Numbered from the stretch's first letter, positions 1 to 11,388 are shown. The stretch: DNA of 60,000 bases from Owenia fusiformis (GCA_903813345.2 CAIIXF020000006.1:34884436-34944435); one strand, 5' to 3'. Translations and numbers: made by a program. Notes: generated from the letters alone by a model not told the origin.

Positions 1-707
1 TGGCAGGATCCTTGCGAAACCTAAAAACACTTAATAACATGTCAACGGTTGTGCCAGGCATAAGTCTTGCAATAGATAGCATGTGTTTTTATGTTGCACA
101 ATGATCCTGCCATGACCGTGGTAGTGTTATCGTGAAAGCCTGGTATAACCTTGACAATGTAATATTATATTGCAAGGCCAGTGTCATGACCGTGGTAATG
201 TTAAACCCTGATATGACCGCGACAGTGCTTTATTATAAATAAGGCCTGATATGACTGTGACAATGTTTCTCGTTCTTGAATGAGATTAAAATTATAGTGT
301 TCGGAAATGAATTATGAGTTAAATGATTCTAAAATTTTATGTATCGATGTGCGTGAGTACCATGTTCATGTATAGAAGTCTAGATTCACATATTTAAGGT
401 AGTTAATCATTCTATGAAATTTGCAATTCTACTAAATGCTATTTAATATAACCATTGTCACAGTCATATTGTGCTTTAACATTACCACGGTCGTGACAGG
501 CCTTGCAACCATTGCGACTGTCATATCAGGCTTAAACATTACCACAGTCATGACAGGCCTTGCAATATAATATAGCATTGTCACGGTTATACCAGGCTTT
601 CACGATAATACCACCACGACCATGGCAAGATCCTTGCGAAACTTAAGAACACTTAATAACATGGTGACAGTTGTGCTAGGCATAAGTCTTGCAATAGATA
701 GCATGTG
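1..707. repeat. Foldback (inverted-repeat) element with flanking direct repeat
   Basis: Bases about 104-265 are the reverse complement of about 465-632, giving two arms of roughly 160 bp around a 200-bp centre. Inside each arm short blocks resembling 'tgaccgtggtaatgtt' recur in imperfect tandem. In addition bases 1-84 are repeated in direct orientation at 624-707. This is what a foldback transposon or the edge of a complex satellite looks like; the window begins inside it, so its left limit is unknown. No coding capacity is seen. Confidence 0.7.
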
Positions 708-1036
708 TGCTTCTCTGCCATAGTATTTTCAAAAAGATACATTGTAACATGGCTGAAATTCATTATAAGAGGGCACAGGGTTATTGCACAAAAAAAACTA
801 AATAATCTGAAATATCCAAATGTCATTCATGTACAATATCAATATACTTTTCCAAATATTATTGCACAATGGTCTCCTGATTTCTTATTTTTGGGGATGG
901 GACCACGGACGGGCTGTCCAAAAATTCAAGTAAAAATGTCAATCAGAATCAGTATTGTCGAGTTCCCTAAGAGATCTCTTGTCTTAACTTATGTCTTAAC
1001 TTATGTTTAAGCTTATCTCCATAATGTGGAGTTGAT

Positions 1037-1140
1037 CAGCCAGCCACCCAGCAAGCCAGCCATCCAGCCACCCAGCAAGCCAGCCAGCAAGCCACTTACT
1101 CAGTCACTTAGTAAGTCACTTACTTCCTTAGTCATTATCT
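1037..1140. repeat. CAGC-rich simple repeat
   Basis: Degenerate (CAGC)n with interspersed CCAGCAAG units, grading into CACTTA/CAGT units. It creates a low-complexity open frame (Pro/Ser/Lys-rich) that I do not regard as a gene. Confidence 0.8.
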
Positions 1141-2367
1141 CACTCTCAATCAGAAGTTCAGTAACTCATTCACTCTCTCAATCAGTCTCTCTATGTGAGA
1201 GTTCATATGTTGGAATATTGATTGAAATAATCCTACTTCATTTGGAATTATTCACAATTGCTGTTTTCTACTTTTTGAGTTTAAAAGAGGAATCTAGTAT
1301 AATAATTTGAGTTTTTTAGAGATCTGTTAATTTCAACAAATGAATGGATTAATAGAGAGAAACATGTGAATCCATTGAGGATTGCATCAAAATACCAAGC
1401 ATACATACTCACACTTAGCAAGAGCTGCTCAAATGTTTTAGATCTAAATTATGAACCCCATTTTGTACTTTCAGAAGATGAATGTATGTCTGAGATGCGA
1501 TGTCCTGGTGTTTAAGAAGAGGAAATGTACTATTATGTGAGTATTAAAAATATATATTCATTCTGAATTTTCCAACATTTCCAAGAGTTTTCATAAGCCA
1601 TGATTCTTAATAATCACAACCTTTATGTTGATTTAATGTACTCTTTGGGTGTGCCTTAGTCCTTGATGTGTCCACCTTTCTTTTGAATGTATTGTTAGAA
1701 AGATATTTGTGTGCAATGATGATATGGAAATGATGACTGCATAAGGTTGCAGAGATTTTGGGAAGATGTTCTCAGCTTGGCAACTCAACACTATTCAGTA
1801 CATCTTTTAAAATTAAAAAATGGAGAGAGCTGTTAAATGTGATGTTGATTTTTTTATAAATCAGATGGTTTCCATAAAGTCATGTTATTTTAAGTCATGT
1901 TTTTAATTGATCTGCATTTGTAACCATTAATTAAAGACCACAGTTTCTTCTATTTAATAGCATATTCAGTGTTCTCCCTAATTTTTCAAAAGTGAGCGGT
2001 AAAATTTTGAATGAAAATTAATAGGTGGTGACAGTATTATTACAGTGGTGCAAAATTAAATAAAAAAGTGCCTTAAAAAATCGGCCATTACAAACAGTAA
2101 CAGAGTAAAGTTGCAAATTACTTAATTCCACTCATTAATAACGAATAGTATCAGTTATAAGTTCTTTGAATTCTATATGTTATTTTCTATCAATATAGCT
2201 AGCTTCAATTAAATCATCTGAAAAAGCTCAAGCTAAATCCCCATTTACACAATGTTGAAAAACCTTTAAAGATTAAAAATTCATTTACTCTTTTAAGTGT
2301 CACAATTTTAATGTTAAATCACAATCAATATGTCAATAGGTTCATTTAATTAGATGCAACTGGCAGT

Positions 2368-2560
2368 GATCTCCCCAGCATAAAGCAAGATGGGCGCAGC
2401 AACCACCTGAAAATATGCTTGCACCCACCTGAAAATCAGTTTGCACCCACATAAAAATGAAAAAAATCATTGGCATATCTCACCAATTTTTGTCTAAATT
2501 GTGAAAATGAGAGTTTTTGCACCCACCTGAGTGCCACCCACTGAGATTAATTATGCAAAT
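2368..2560. repeat. Dispersed repeat, copy 1 ('gcacccacctgaaaat' family)
   Basis: This segment matches 4446-4645 over most of its length, in the same orientation, including the blocks 'gcacccacctgaaaat', 'aaaatgaaaaaaat' and the 'ttttggtctgaattgtgaaa' type block. No terminal repeats were found. The copies lie on either side of a degenerate exon and probably mark old insertions. Confidence 0.6.
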
Positions 2561-3310
2561 ATACTCTAAGGCATTCAGTGATCTCCCCAGCATTATTTTT
2601 CAAGCGGGGGGGGGGGGGGGTTATCAAGTGTTCCTGAGTTACTGAGTTTAATTATCAACTCACAAATTTGTGGAAATGATGAGTCTGGATATATGCCCTT
2701 TTGGTCCCTCAGTTAAATGTATGTGATAAGTATATTTAATTATTTTTCAAATTTTGAATTTCCCGCCAGTTTAATTTGAAGGGGGAAAAACAAGATAGCT
2801 GCCATTTGATGTAAGAAATATCAGAACAAAAGTAGCTTCACTTTCACAATGAGCAATGATATTTTCACAATGAGCACAGTTTTCTGGTTTAGGTTTAGAC
2901 ATATTACTCCCCCATCCATTCACCCCCCCCCCCCTCTGTTCAATTTTGATTGTAGTTTATATTAGAATTACTTTAATTAGCCAGCAATGACATTCTTTTT
3001 GTGATAATATAAGTTTTGTCAAAATAATCCCTGACATGACATGTTATGACATCATCCTGAAACACTTAACTAGTCTTTACCAAAGCTTTAAACACTTGTT
3101 GTTCAATTAGGATCAATTATTTTTTTCATTAGAGGTCCAAACAAGATGTATAATGTTTTATTTCCAGACTGCATCAAGAGAGATGATAGTGTATGGATCA
3201 GAGCTTGACTCTTTGAGTGAGAATGGGTGGAGCCTATCAGTAAGCACATCTAACACCAGAGTAGCCTTGCCTCACAGATAATTTCCAGGTATTTTACAAA
3301 GATCTGTTAT

Positions 3311-3799
3311 CACTGGTAACCCACCCCGAATGTCCAAGGTACGATTTTTCTTTTTTCCTTATTTCACACATTATAGGCAGAATTACCACAACATTTTTAT
3401 CACAAACCGACAACATATATCTATCACATATGTTTAAGAAAATGTACATATTTGCGAACAAGTAGTTCAGAAGACAACTGAATCGTCATTTTAATTCCTC
3501 ACTTAAGTTACAGAAACAATATTTTGAAAAACAGTTAAGATGTGCACTTTTAACGAATATCATTTCTGTAACTAAAGTGAGGAATTAAATCGACGATTCT
3601 GTTGTCTTCCGAGCTATTTTTTCACAAACATGTACCTTTTCTAAAACATGATACACGTTTGTGTGAAAAAATGTCGTGGGGATTCTGCCTACAACGCGTG
3701 AAATTAGGAAAAAAGAAATATCATACCTTCGACGTTCCAACATTTTGTTACCGAAACGAACCTTTTCGGTAACCATCGTAATCGAGTGGATCACCAGTG
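3311..3799. mobile_element. Palindromic MITE, CACTGGTGATCCACTCG family, copy 1
   Basis: The element is a near-perfect palindrome with arms of about 230 bp. It starts CACTGGT and ends ACCAGTG, and is flanked by a 6-bp duplication TGTTAT (3305-3310 and 3800-3805). The same element recurs near 22290-22806 and at 43404-43939. It has no transposase and must be moved in trans. The left end of this copy is shortened relative to copy 3. Confidence 0.85.
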
Positions 3800-4445
3800 T
3801 GTTATTAATATTTTGGATATATAAATGTGTAAAATTGCAATATTAACACAATATTACTACATAATTCTTGTTTTATATTCTCACTTTTTTGATGAATATG
3901 GAGTGCATTTAAAGACAACTAGCTTCAAACCCTCACAAAACTACATGCAACTGGGTCTTAGTCATCATAAAAACATGTCATTCCTCAAACACAATGAGTA
4001 ACACTTAATTGTCCTATCTGTAGGTACCATGCACTAGTTAGTAGCTGTAAGAAACAGTGTATGAAACAGGAAAAGGCTGTGATTGAACATGAGGGCTATG
4101 GAAGACTATACAAGGCTTTGTAATAGAGCCTAGATGACCTCGAGGCCAAACTTAGAAGCAATACATTCACACAGGGGGACAGATCACCTGTGCATGCTAA
4201 ATTACAGAATGTCCAGGTATGTTCAATGAAAGTCTGAATCTTTATTTCAATGAATAATTTTAATATTTAATTTCCAAATATTTTGTTATGTATTCATTTC
4301 AGAACTTACTGTCCTACAAGGAAGAAGAAAATCATAATCTTAGAGCTAAATCACCCAAAGTTACATTAAATCACAAAGTCTCATATTTTATACACATCTC
4401 ACTGACATTATCCACATATTTGTTCAAGTCACTGCCATATACAAT

Positions 4446-4645
4446 GCATACAGTTATCTGCTCAGCATTAAAGCAAGAAGGCATAGCACCCACCTGAGAA
4501 TTTTAAAACCAGCTTTATTTCATCTTCCTAAAAATTCATTTGCACCCACTTAAAAATGAGAAAAATAATGAAAAATGGGCATAGTTTTACCAGTTTTGGT
4601 CTGAATTGTGAAATGAGAATTTTGCACCAACTTGATTAAAAATGC
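4446..4645. repeat. Dispersed repeat, copy 2 ('gcacccacctgaaaat' family)
   Basis: Second copy of the repeat at 2368-2560, same orientation, diverged. It directly follows a degenerate spectrin-like exon. Confidence 0.6.
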
Positions 4646-5648
4646 CTTATCTGGTGCCTGATAATTAAAATCCTGAAAATATGGCAAATTGCCATGTTTC
4701 TAGTTTTATAGTCACTTCAATTGATTCAATGTAGCAATTTGTGACATTGATTTATAGGAATCAGATATATGATAATTATGTAAGTTTGGTCGATCTTTCC
4801 ATTGATATATTAAACTTGATACCATCTATTTTGATTTTGGCTGTAGAGGGGGGGGGGGGGCAGGGCTTTTTGACAGTTAAGAATAGCATTTTAGAGTCAT
4901 ATTACCGTTTGAATTTTGGAAGCTACTCTAGCTTTATCAATATGCAAATCTAAAATTTTATGAATCATGTTTTCACAGAACACAAGTAATTCGCATATAT
5001 CTTTTGAAGCTGACACTTATGAGTGAGAAAAGTTTGGTAGACAGAAGGAGGGAGAAATTCTCAGAGTTGCTGACACAGAGTGGTGACCCTCATTTTACCT
5101 GAGAGAAGAACCTTGTTGTTGAGAGATACCACATGCTTCTCGACAAAGTGGAGGTATGATCTACAGATACTTTATATGATGCACTGTTACATTGAGTAAT
5201 TTTAATATTACTGGTACAAAAATAAACTTCCAACATTGAGGATGAGTTGATTATAGGATCAATTGTCTTAGGGATGAGTTGTCTTGGGGATCAATTGACT
5301 TTGCGATGAGTTGGTTCTTGGCAACCAGTTGTCTTGGAAATCAGTTGTCATGGGGACTAATTGACCCTGCAATCTATCGTGTACAAATGTATATGTAAAT
5401 CAGGGTGTTTGTTCTTGCAAATGGATATCCATTTGATCTCATTTCTTTAATCTGATCTCTCTTTAAGGATTTATTAAGGGAATGTGACAATGTATTGTCA
5501 AACCACATATACCAAGAGGCACTGGACCATGTCACAGAATGAATAGATGGAGAAACCACTGAATAACCTGGAGGGGGATAGGCACACCACACAAGCTCAA
5601 TTACTCAAGGTAAATTTTGGGATATTTACAGAATGAAGCCGAAATTAT

Positions 5649-5700
5649 ACACAGGGTGTTCCATAAAAATTGTATTCCCACATACTTGAACCCTCAACCC
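5649..5700. repeat. Solo transposon terminus (CAGGGTG type)
   Basis: CAGGGTGTTCCATAAAAAT has the form of a mariner-superfamily terminal repeat, but I find no inverted partner. A second unpaired terminus of the same form (CAGGGTGAGCCAAAAAT) lies at 6375. Both probably mark deleted elements. Confidence 0.4.
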
Positions 5701-6002
5701 TTATAAACAGATGTCTCAAAAGAAATTGTAGAGATTATCCAAAGTTACATTTCTCTCTCATATGTACGAGTGAAGGTCTTCTTATTTGCTATTAAAAACC
5801 CTCTCGTAGTTATACAGTACAAATGTATTTCTCTAATATATTTTACATTCAAAATATTACAAGTTCAATGCCAACGGAGAATGAAAAATGCAACTCATTT
5901 AAAATTATCAGGCGTAATTGCTCAGATTATTAAAGCTCAAAGCTAAAACTAAAAGCAAACAAAGTGACTGTAAGTAAATGAAAGTATAATTTCTCCAAAA
6001 AG

Positions 6003-6221
6003 GATATTCCTGTACAAATAGAGGATGGTCAGAGCCTGCTTCATACCATGCAGACACGGGGAGAGAAAACTCTGACAAATTTCTTGGTATTGGGTCGAGA
6101 CACCATCCGGCAAAACCTTCACTTCAATTATGAAACTTTGACAAAACGACTCGCAGATACCAAGGGCACATTAGAGAGCTGTCTCCTGGAGTTGTCACAG
6201 TATGGTGACCGCACAGATCAG
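6003..6221 (+). CDS. Intact spectrin-repeat-like exon of the decayed gene
   Basis: A 219-nt exon (73 codons, phase 0 at both ends) flanked by AG at 6001-6002 and GTGAGA at 6222. It encodes an amphipathic helical segment with GEKTLTNF, TLTKRLADTKGTLESCL and ELSQYGDRTDQ, the pattern of the second and third helices of a spectrin repeat. Upstream exons in register carry stop codons, so this is likely a surviving exon of a pseudogene rather than an active gene; the alternative is that the upstream stops are assembly errors in a live gene. Confidence 0.45.
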
Positions 6222-6752
6222 GTGAGAATGAGTACCTTTATTCCAAAAAGTTGGGAAATGATGCTTGCACTGATTTTGAGGAAAAACACTGAAGATTTTT
6301 TTCAGAGTCCAACAATTTATGCAATTTTTAAACTATCTCTTCATATGACTTGAAATAAGAAACAATTAAGGCACAGGGTGAGCCAAAAATGTTATTCTAA
6401 ACAAATGTTAAAAACTAAGTCATTCAGCATTGTTTAAGATCATATTTATCACCATTAAACCTTTTCAATTTTCTTCATCTTAGAAGTATGGCTATATATT
6501 ATACTAAAACTGAAGGGATTTTAGAGTAGATCACAATTATGGTATTGTTTTTCTGATTCTTTTCTCAGAAAATTAAAAATGGCTGGAATAGGCCATAACT
6601 TAGAGATATTATACTACAATGATCTATTTATTGAAGGGAAGAGTGCGATGGTAAATATTACATTGTGACTGTACAATTCATGATTTATATATGTTCGTTG
6701 GGATTCCCTACACCTTGGAGTTGCCAATTTCTAGTTGTAAATTGTGAATTGT

Positions 6753-7363
6753 AGGTTCTACAACATGAGTCAGAACATCCCCAGGTTCTACAACAACATG
6801 ATTCAGAACATCCCAAGGTGCTACAACATGAGTCAGAACATCTATCACCAGGTTCTACAACATGAGTCAGAACATCACCAGGTTCTACAACATGAGTCAG
6901 AACATCCCAAGGTTCTACAACAACATGAGTCAGAACATCCCAAGGTTCTACAACAACATGAGTCAGAACATCCCAAGGTTCTACAACAACATGAGTCAGA
7001 ACATCCCCAGGTTCTGCAACAACATGAGTCAGAATATCCATCACCAAGTTCTACAACAACATGAGTCAGAACATCCCCAGGTTCTACAACAACAGGAGTC
7101 AGAACATCATCAGGTTCTACAACAACATGAGTCAGAACATCCCAAGGTTCTACAACAACATGAGTCAGAACATCCCCAGGATCTACAACAACAGGAGTCA
7201 GAACATCATCAGGTTCTAAAACAACATGAGTCAGAATATCCATCACCAGGTTCTACAACAACATGAGTCAGAACATACCAAGGTTCTACAACAAAATGCG
7301 TCAGAACATCATCAGGTTCTACAACAACCCGAGTCAGAACATCATCAGGTTCTACAACATGAG
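6753..7363. repeat. Minisatellite, 33-bp unit, about 19 copies
   Basis: Tandem units of the form GGTTCTACAACAACATGAG plus TCAGAACATCMCCA, mostly 33 bp, some 30 bp because one ACA is missing. The unit is a multiple of three and free of stops in several frames, so both strands show long open frames with an 11-residue period. There is no start context, splice site or domain, so these frames look like by-products of the repeat. It lies 530 bp downstream of the last spectrin-like exon. Confidence 0.9.
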
Positions 7364-9355
7364 TTGTTTGGTTGTTTGCAAGCTAACGAAATATTGATGA
7401 AATAGTGATTAATAGAATTTATTAAGTAAATTGATCAGAAGTATTTGAATTTATAGTACCTACGAAAACATATATTTCGTGAAAAATATCACAGACTCTC
7501 GATAGCTAATACATTTTTATAGTCTCAGGGTGTTATTTAGATGGAAATCGGTGTTTGTTTCAAGGTTACAATGAATGTGTGCAAACCATCTTTTGTTGAA
7601 ATGCCTTGTTAACTTTATGTAAAGATATTCATTTGCAATAACTTTGTAAAGTACATGTAGTCATTTAATAAGAGAAATCTTAAATGGATGAATTGTGGTG
7701 CCCCAATAAGTGGAGAGTATAAGATTTCTACTTGGCGAATAAATATGAACACTGTTATTTCAATACAGGATATATCATGCAAAAAAATTGGAGATTGGTT
7801 AGCTCATTACATTTGGAAGATCTTAAAGATATTCAATTAGTGGTTCTTACACAGTTTGCCTCTGAGAATAACAAGGCGTCTGTTGTTGGTAAACATTGGA
7901 TTTCTTCTAAAAATTCAAAAATTGAAGTAGCATTAAGCGGTTCTTTTGTTTATTGTATTTTTGAGTTTTTGAGGGCTTCCATTGACATTTAATCATGGGG
8001 TTATGGAAATTGTTTTTTCTTGTCAAATTTAACCAGTAATTGCATTATTCATTATGTAGGCATTTTAGTTTATGTGGACATACCTGAATCGGTGCATTTT
8101 CTGTTGTGTTATTGCCAACTCAAGGGTATGATATTGAGAAAAATATCGATTATGATCCTTTTAGCTGTGATCACTTAGGTTTTCATACTCTACAGCTACT
8201 ATTTTTATTTGCATTAAACATGTTGAAAATCATCACTCACTATAATATATCAATCAGTTCTGTTAATCAAAATCAATGTGTTAATATTGAGACAAAATTC
8301 AATAAAAAAGTCACATTTGCACTCATTGGAATTGTGCGCTCATTAGAGATAATATTACAGGTATATGTATTACATTTTTTATATCTTATATACAACAGTA
8401 AAACCTGTTTTAGTGCACACCTCTCTCTAGTTATCACCACTTTAGATAGATTTCACATCGACTCCTGTATATAATCCCATCTAGTTAGAAAATACCTACC
8501 GTGAACACTTTTTGTGGCTCAATAGGTGGTCACTATTTACAGGTTTTACAGTATTTGAATTTATTGGAATATATGTAAATGTGCCTTTATTTGTGATCGA
8601 TGTACAATGGACTTGATGTTTCAATACTGAATGCATACATTTTTGGCTTTTGCAAAATATATATTGTCACTAGTCCACAGTAGGGGCAATAGGAATTAGC
8701 CACATCCAAAAATGGAGACAAAATTAATGTTTATGTTCAGGATTGAAGTGAGTCAACAGGTATATGCATAATTATAAAACTTTATAAATCGCTTGATAAA
8801 ATGAATAGTCACATGGGTTGACCTTGAAATGGCATGTGTAAATAGTTATTTGCAATAGAAATAAATAAATCCGTACATCAAACTTTCTTTATTAGTTTAT
8901 TTGGTCCAGACTTGAATACAGCATCAACTCCAAATACTTCAATGTAGTTCAAGGCCAGCTATTATCAGAAATTATAACATTAATTAAAACCTCATCTAAT
9001 CCCAAATACCTTTGAACACGTAAACTTGAACACATAAGGATTCCAACTCCTAATTGCTATAGCCAATTCATCTTCGAGAACAAATTTTATTCTATTTGAG
9101 AGCCTATATCGGCATGAATTCAAACTGACAGAAAGGTAAAAGGTCGGGCAATTAATCCAATTCATGAATACCAAAGGATGCTACATCCCGGGTTTAGAGT
9201 GTTTTGCATTTCGTTCAGTTTATGGCGCCTCTCACTGGCAAAAGTTAAAATAGCACTGGTTTCGAGACTATTTAAATACGGGTCAAGGGATGCAGGATAA
9301 ATGAGTCGGAGGATGATATATCTCCTGGGTTTTATACAGCATTTTATTGTTTTAA
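7364..9355. other. Non-coding, nothing recognised
   Basis: AT-rich unique-looking DNA. Open frames at 7732-7992 and 8106-8474 were read but show no domain, no splice-site support and an AT-driven amino-acid composition. A sequence resembling part of the 98-bp duplicated unit at 9601 occurs near 9213-9275. Confidence 0.5.
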
Positions 9356-9359
9356 GTTA

Positions 9360-9532
9360 AAATCTGGGCTGTAGCCGGGATTTGACGGGGGGGGGGGGGT
9401 CATTTTTATAAAAATCCAAGGGATTCACTTTTGAAATGGCCAAAAAATGACCAAAACCCTTGAAAAAGTGCTCAGCTGCATGGTTTTGAAAGCATTTTTG
9501 GCAATGGTAGAAGGTCCTGGCTACGGGCCTGT
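9360..9532. mobile_element. MITE with GGCCCGTAGCCAGG termini, copy 1
   Basis: The left end (ggctgtagccgggattt) and right end (cctggctacgggcc) are inverted copies of each other. The interior carries a 13-G run (9387-9399) and the 'cacttttgaaa' block seen in the family members at 57268-57478 and 27548-28150. No coding capacity. Confidence 0.65.
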
Positions 9533-9600
9533 TACATAAGTTTGTTAATGATAGATTCAAACTGATAGCATGGTCGGTCATACGGGGGTCCTATCCTTAA

Positions 9601-9796
9601 ATCCATAAATACTCTGATAGGACGCTGTCCCGGGGTTTTTGTGTCGTTTCGTTCAGTAAATAGCACTGGTTGCGAGACTATTTTAGTACGTGTTTCGTAT
9701 CCATATATACTCTGATAGGACGCTGTCCCGGGATTTTCGTGTCGTTTCGTTCAGTAAATAGCACTGGTTGCGAGACTATTTCAGTACGTGCTTCGA
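9601..9796. repeat. Tandem duplication, two 98-bp copies
   Basis: Bases 9601-9698 and 9699-9796 are nearly identical; each holds 'actctgataggacgctgtcc' and 'atagcactggttgcgagact'. A diverged relative of the second block is at about 9213-9275. Confidence 0.8.
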
Positions 9797-9835
9797 AAAC
9801 CATCAGCACGGGTTTAGGAAACCCGGGTTCTGTCA

Positions 9836-10200
9836 GTGTTTGCCATCGACCCTTTCTCCGAAATAGGGTAAACTATGACAAACCCAAAATTCGAACAAAT
9901 TATGGTAAAGCTTTGATATCTTTTACTGCACCATCAATTTGGAATTCATTACCTATTGAAATAACATCATCTGGAAGTATTTTTATTATGAAAAAAGAAT
10001 TGAAAAAATATTTTATCAATCAATAATATCAATTTCAGTTTACCATAGTGGGCATTATATGACACATTCTTAGTCAGACATAGATAGTAGCATTCATCAC
10101 ACAAGCAGATCCCCAATCTGTACATTTCATGTTTGTCAATAAACACGGGAATATACACGAGAAGTGTCACCCGTTTACTGTACATTTGATGTTGAAATAT
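9836..10200 (+). mobile_element. 3' end of a non-LTR retrotransposon (truncated)
   Basis: The plus strand encodes a C-terminal reverse-transcriptase-ORF tail with DKPKIRTNYGK, IWNSLP and MKKELKKYF, ending at a stop at 10024-10026. The same block (DKPKIRTNYGK, IWNQLP, ILMKK) ends the larger ORF on the minus strand at 59331-60000, so both are copies of one LINE family. The following 170 bp resembles the 3' UTR of that copy (shared 'gggaatatacac' and 'tgtcacccg' blocks). Everything upstream of the tail is missing, as expected for 5'-truncated insertion. Confidence 0.75.
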
Positions 10201-10401
10201 ATATTTATAAATGAATAATTAAATAAAAAAATATATAAAAATTAATTTGCCTCCATATTTCACGATGATCGTATTTTCTCACTCGAACGTGCTAAATCAT
10301 ATGGATCGGGTTGGGAACCATGTATTAGAAATGTCGAAATCTCAATAGATAATGAATCTATTAAGATTTGGAGATACCATCATAATAAGTGATAATTGCA
10401 G

Positions 10402-10533
10402 ATAGCAACCAAGGACAACAATAATGATACCTTACAAGGATTTAACGATCTTATATTTGACTATCACGGCAACTTATGGTTAACAGCCCCGGCTGGTCTC
10501 ATTGCACCCCATCCTTTCGAAAGTTCAAAAAAG
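10402..10533 (+). CDS. DFPase-like gene, exon A
   Basis: 132 nt, phase 0 at both ends. Acceptor AG at 10400-10401, donor GTAAAC at 10534. Encodes 44 residues containing the calcium-ligand Asn in GFND and the strand NLWLTAPAG. Confidence 0.88.
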
Positions 10534-11328
10534 GTAAACTACTAAATTATTTGCTTCTTCTAAACTCTATCTTCGCAATTTTTCTCGTCAAGATATCCTT
10601 CAAAATTTAAGGGACTGGTTTAGATGTATTGTTTAATTGACAGCGTATGATTAATATCTCCGTTATTTCAAGGAACCATTTGGAAGTGTGTACTGCTACA
10701 AAATGACTGGCGAACTCACAAAGGTTTCCACTGGTTATGTTTTCCCAAATGGTATAGCAGTACAACATGATAAAGATGGCACCCCGATGAAACTGATTTT
10801 TGGAGTCGATAGAAATGCAACTCTCTGGAGCTTCGATATCGTTGGCCATTGTCAGATTGAAAACAAGACAGTTTGGGGATCTCTTCCAGGTACTTTTCAT
10901 GCATTAGATCTCAAGAACATTCTTATTTTTCTCAGTGTAACATAGGATCTCAGCTTACATTTTAGAGATACAATTTAAGAAGTCAAATATAGGTTATTGA
11001 CTAAATGAATATCATTGATTGTTTTCTAATTATAGTCAATAGTAGTCCAGACGGAATGGATTTTGATGAAGAAGGAGACCTTATAGTTGCAAATTATAAC
11101 ACTGGTCATCTGTATGTCTTCGGTCCTAATGGAGGTTCCCCAATACTTAAAATAAAGTGCCCTTTTGTGTACGCTACCAACATTCACTTCAAGCCTAACT
11201 CAAAAGAGCTCTACATCACTGAAAGCGAGTCCAATAGTTTGTGGAAGATTCAGTGGAAGAGCAAGGGAATGAAGCAATATTGTGAAACACCCGAGTTAAG
11301 GGGAAGATACGGTCGTGGTGGTGGATAA
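10402..11328 (+). CDS. DFPase-like SMP-30/gluconolactonase (3' three exons; 5' end not found)
   Basis: Three exons (10402-10533, 10673-10889, 11036-11328) join in phase (0, then 1) to give about 213 residues ending in a stop. The product matches the C-terminal two thirds of the six-bladed calcium-dependent beta-propeller diisopropylfluorophosphatase described from squid, a secreted or cytosolic SMP-30-fold esterase/phosphotriesterase whose natural substrate is not settled. Seen motifs: GFNDLIFDYHGNLW and TAPAGLIAP (exon 1), FPNGIAV and NKTVWG (exon 2), SPDGMDFDEEGDLIVAN, VFGPNGG, NIHFKP and a C-terminal KQYCET (exon 3). The Asn of GFND, the Asn of FPNG, the Asp pair of DGMD and the His of IHFKP correspond to the calcium- and active-site ligands of the squid enzyme. 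The first about 100 residues (with the remaining ligand Glu) are not found within 3 kb upstream, where LINE and MITE debris lies, so the gene is either 5'-truncated or has a distant first exon. Confidence 0.88.
10673..10889 (+). CDS. DFPase-like gene, exon B
   Basis: 217 nt, phase 0 in, phase 1 out. Acceptor TTTCAAG, donor GTACTT. Encodes GSVYCY, the FPNGIAV motif with its ligand Asn, and LWSFDIVG, a propeller strand typical of the family. Confidence 0.9.
11036..11328 (+). CDS. DFPase-like gene, terminal exon C
   Basis: 293 nt, phase 1 in, ends with TAA at 11326-11328. Encodes SPDGMDFDEEGD (active-site Asp residues), VFGPNGG and the ligand His in NIHFKP. The C-terminus ends in a short Gly/Arg-rich tail (GRYGRGGG) not usual in the family. 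The junction removes the TH/EGG residues that precede ADG in squid DFPase and replaces them with VNSS. Confidence 0.9.
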
Positions 11329-11382
11329 TGGATATGGTAGATAAGGATATTAGATTTGATTCCGTTTGCCTAAAACTGAGTG

Positions 11383-11388
11383 AATAAA
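11383..11388 (+). promoter_or_regulatory. Poly(A) signal AATAAA of DFPase-like gene
   Basis: AATAAA 55 bp after the stop codon, followed by a GT-rich stretch after 11400. Fits a short 3' UTR. Confidence 0.7.

Larger units (their letters stand above)
708..3167. other. Non-coding, probable intron or intergenic DNA
   Basis: No convincing coding exon is seen. The stretch contains the CAGC-rich simple repeat, one dispersed repeat copy, a run of 15 G at 2606-2620 and a run of 12 C at 2923-2934. A short open stretch at about 1473-1540 is bounded by an AG and a GTGAGT but has no recognisable product. Confidence 0.5.
3168..6221 (+). pseudogene. Decayed spectrin-repeat (nesprin-like) gene segment
   Basis: Several AG/GT-bounded exons read like nesprin/spectrin-repeat helices. 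Exons: 3168-3239 (...SELDSLSENG), 4024-4216 (ends ...HAKLQNVQ), about 4303-4360 (NLLSYKEEENHNL), about 4978-5153 (...RREKFSELL...), 5468-5609 (DLLRECDNVLSNHIYQEAL then, in another frame, GDRHTTQAQLLK) and 6003-6221. Exon-to-exon phases agree where exons abut (4216/4303, 5153/5468, 5609/6003 are phase 0). Damage seen: two adjacent stops in the 4024 exon, one stop in the 5.0-kb exon, stops plus a frameshift in the 5468 exon (142 nt instead of a multiple of three). The 6003 exon is intact. Family assignment rests on heptad-like helices and motif style, so spectrin-repeat is firmer than nesprin. Exon limits other than those with clear splice sites are approximate. Confidence 0.55.

Noticed and set aside
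1026-1310. Pro/Ser/Lys-rich ORF
   Set aside because: Produced by the CAGC simple repeat and opened by a GTG, not an ATG.
1160-1545. Further upstream spectrin-like exon near 1473-1540
   Set aside because: AG and GTGAGT bounds exist but the encoded residues do not resemble the other exons.
6685-7266. Long overlapping open frames on both strands with 11-residue repeats
   Set aside because: They are created by the stop-free 33-bp tandem repeat; no start context, splice sites or domain.
7732-8474. Two ORFs of 86 and 122 codons
   Set aside because: AT-driven composition, no domain, no splice or promoter support.
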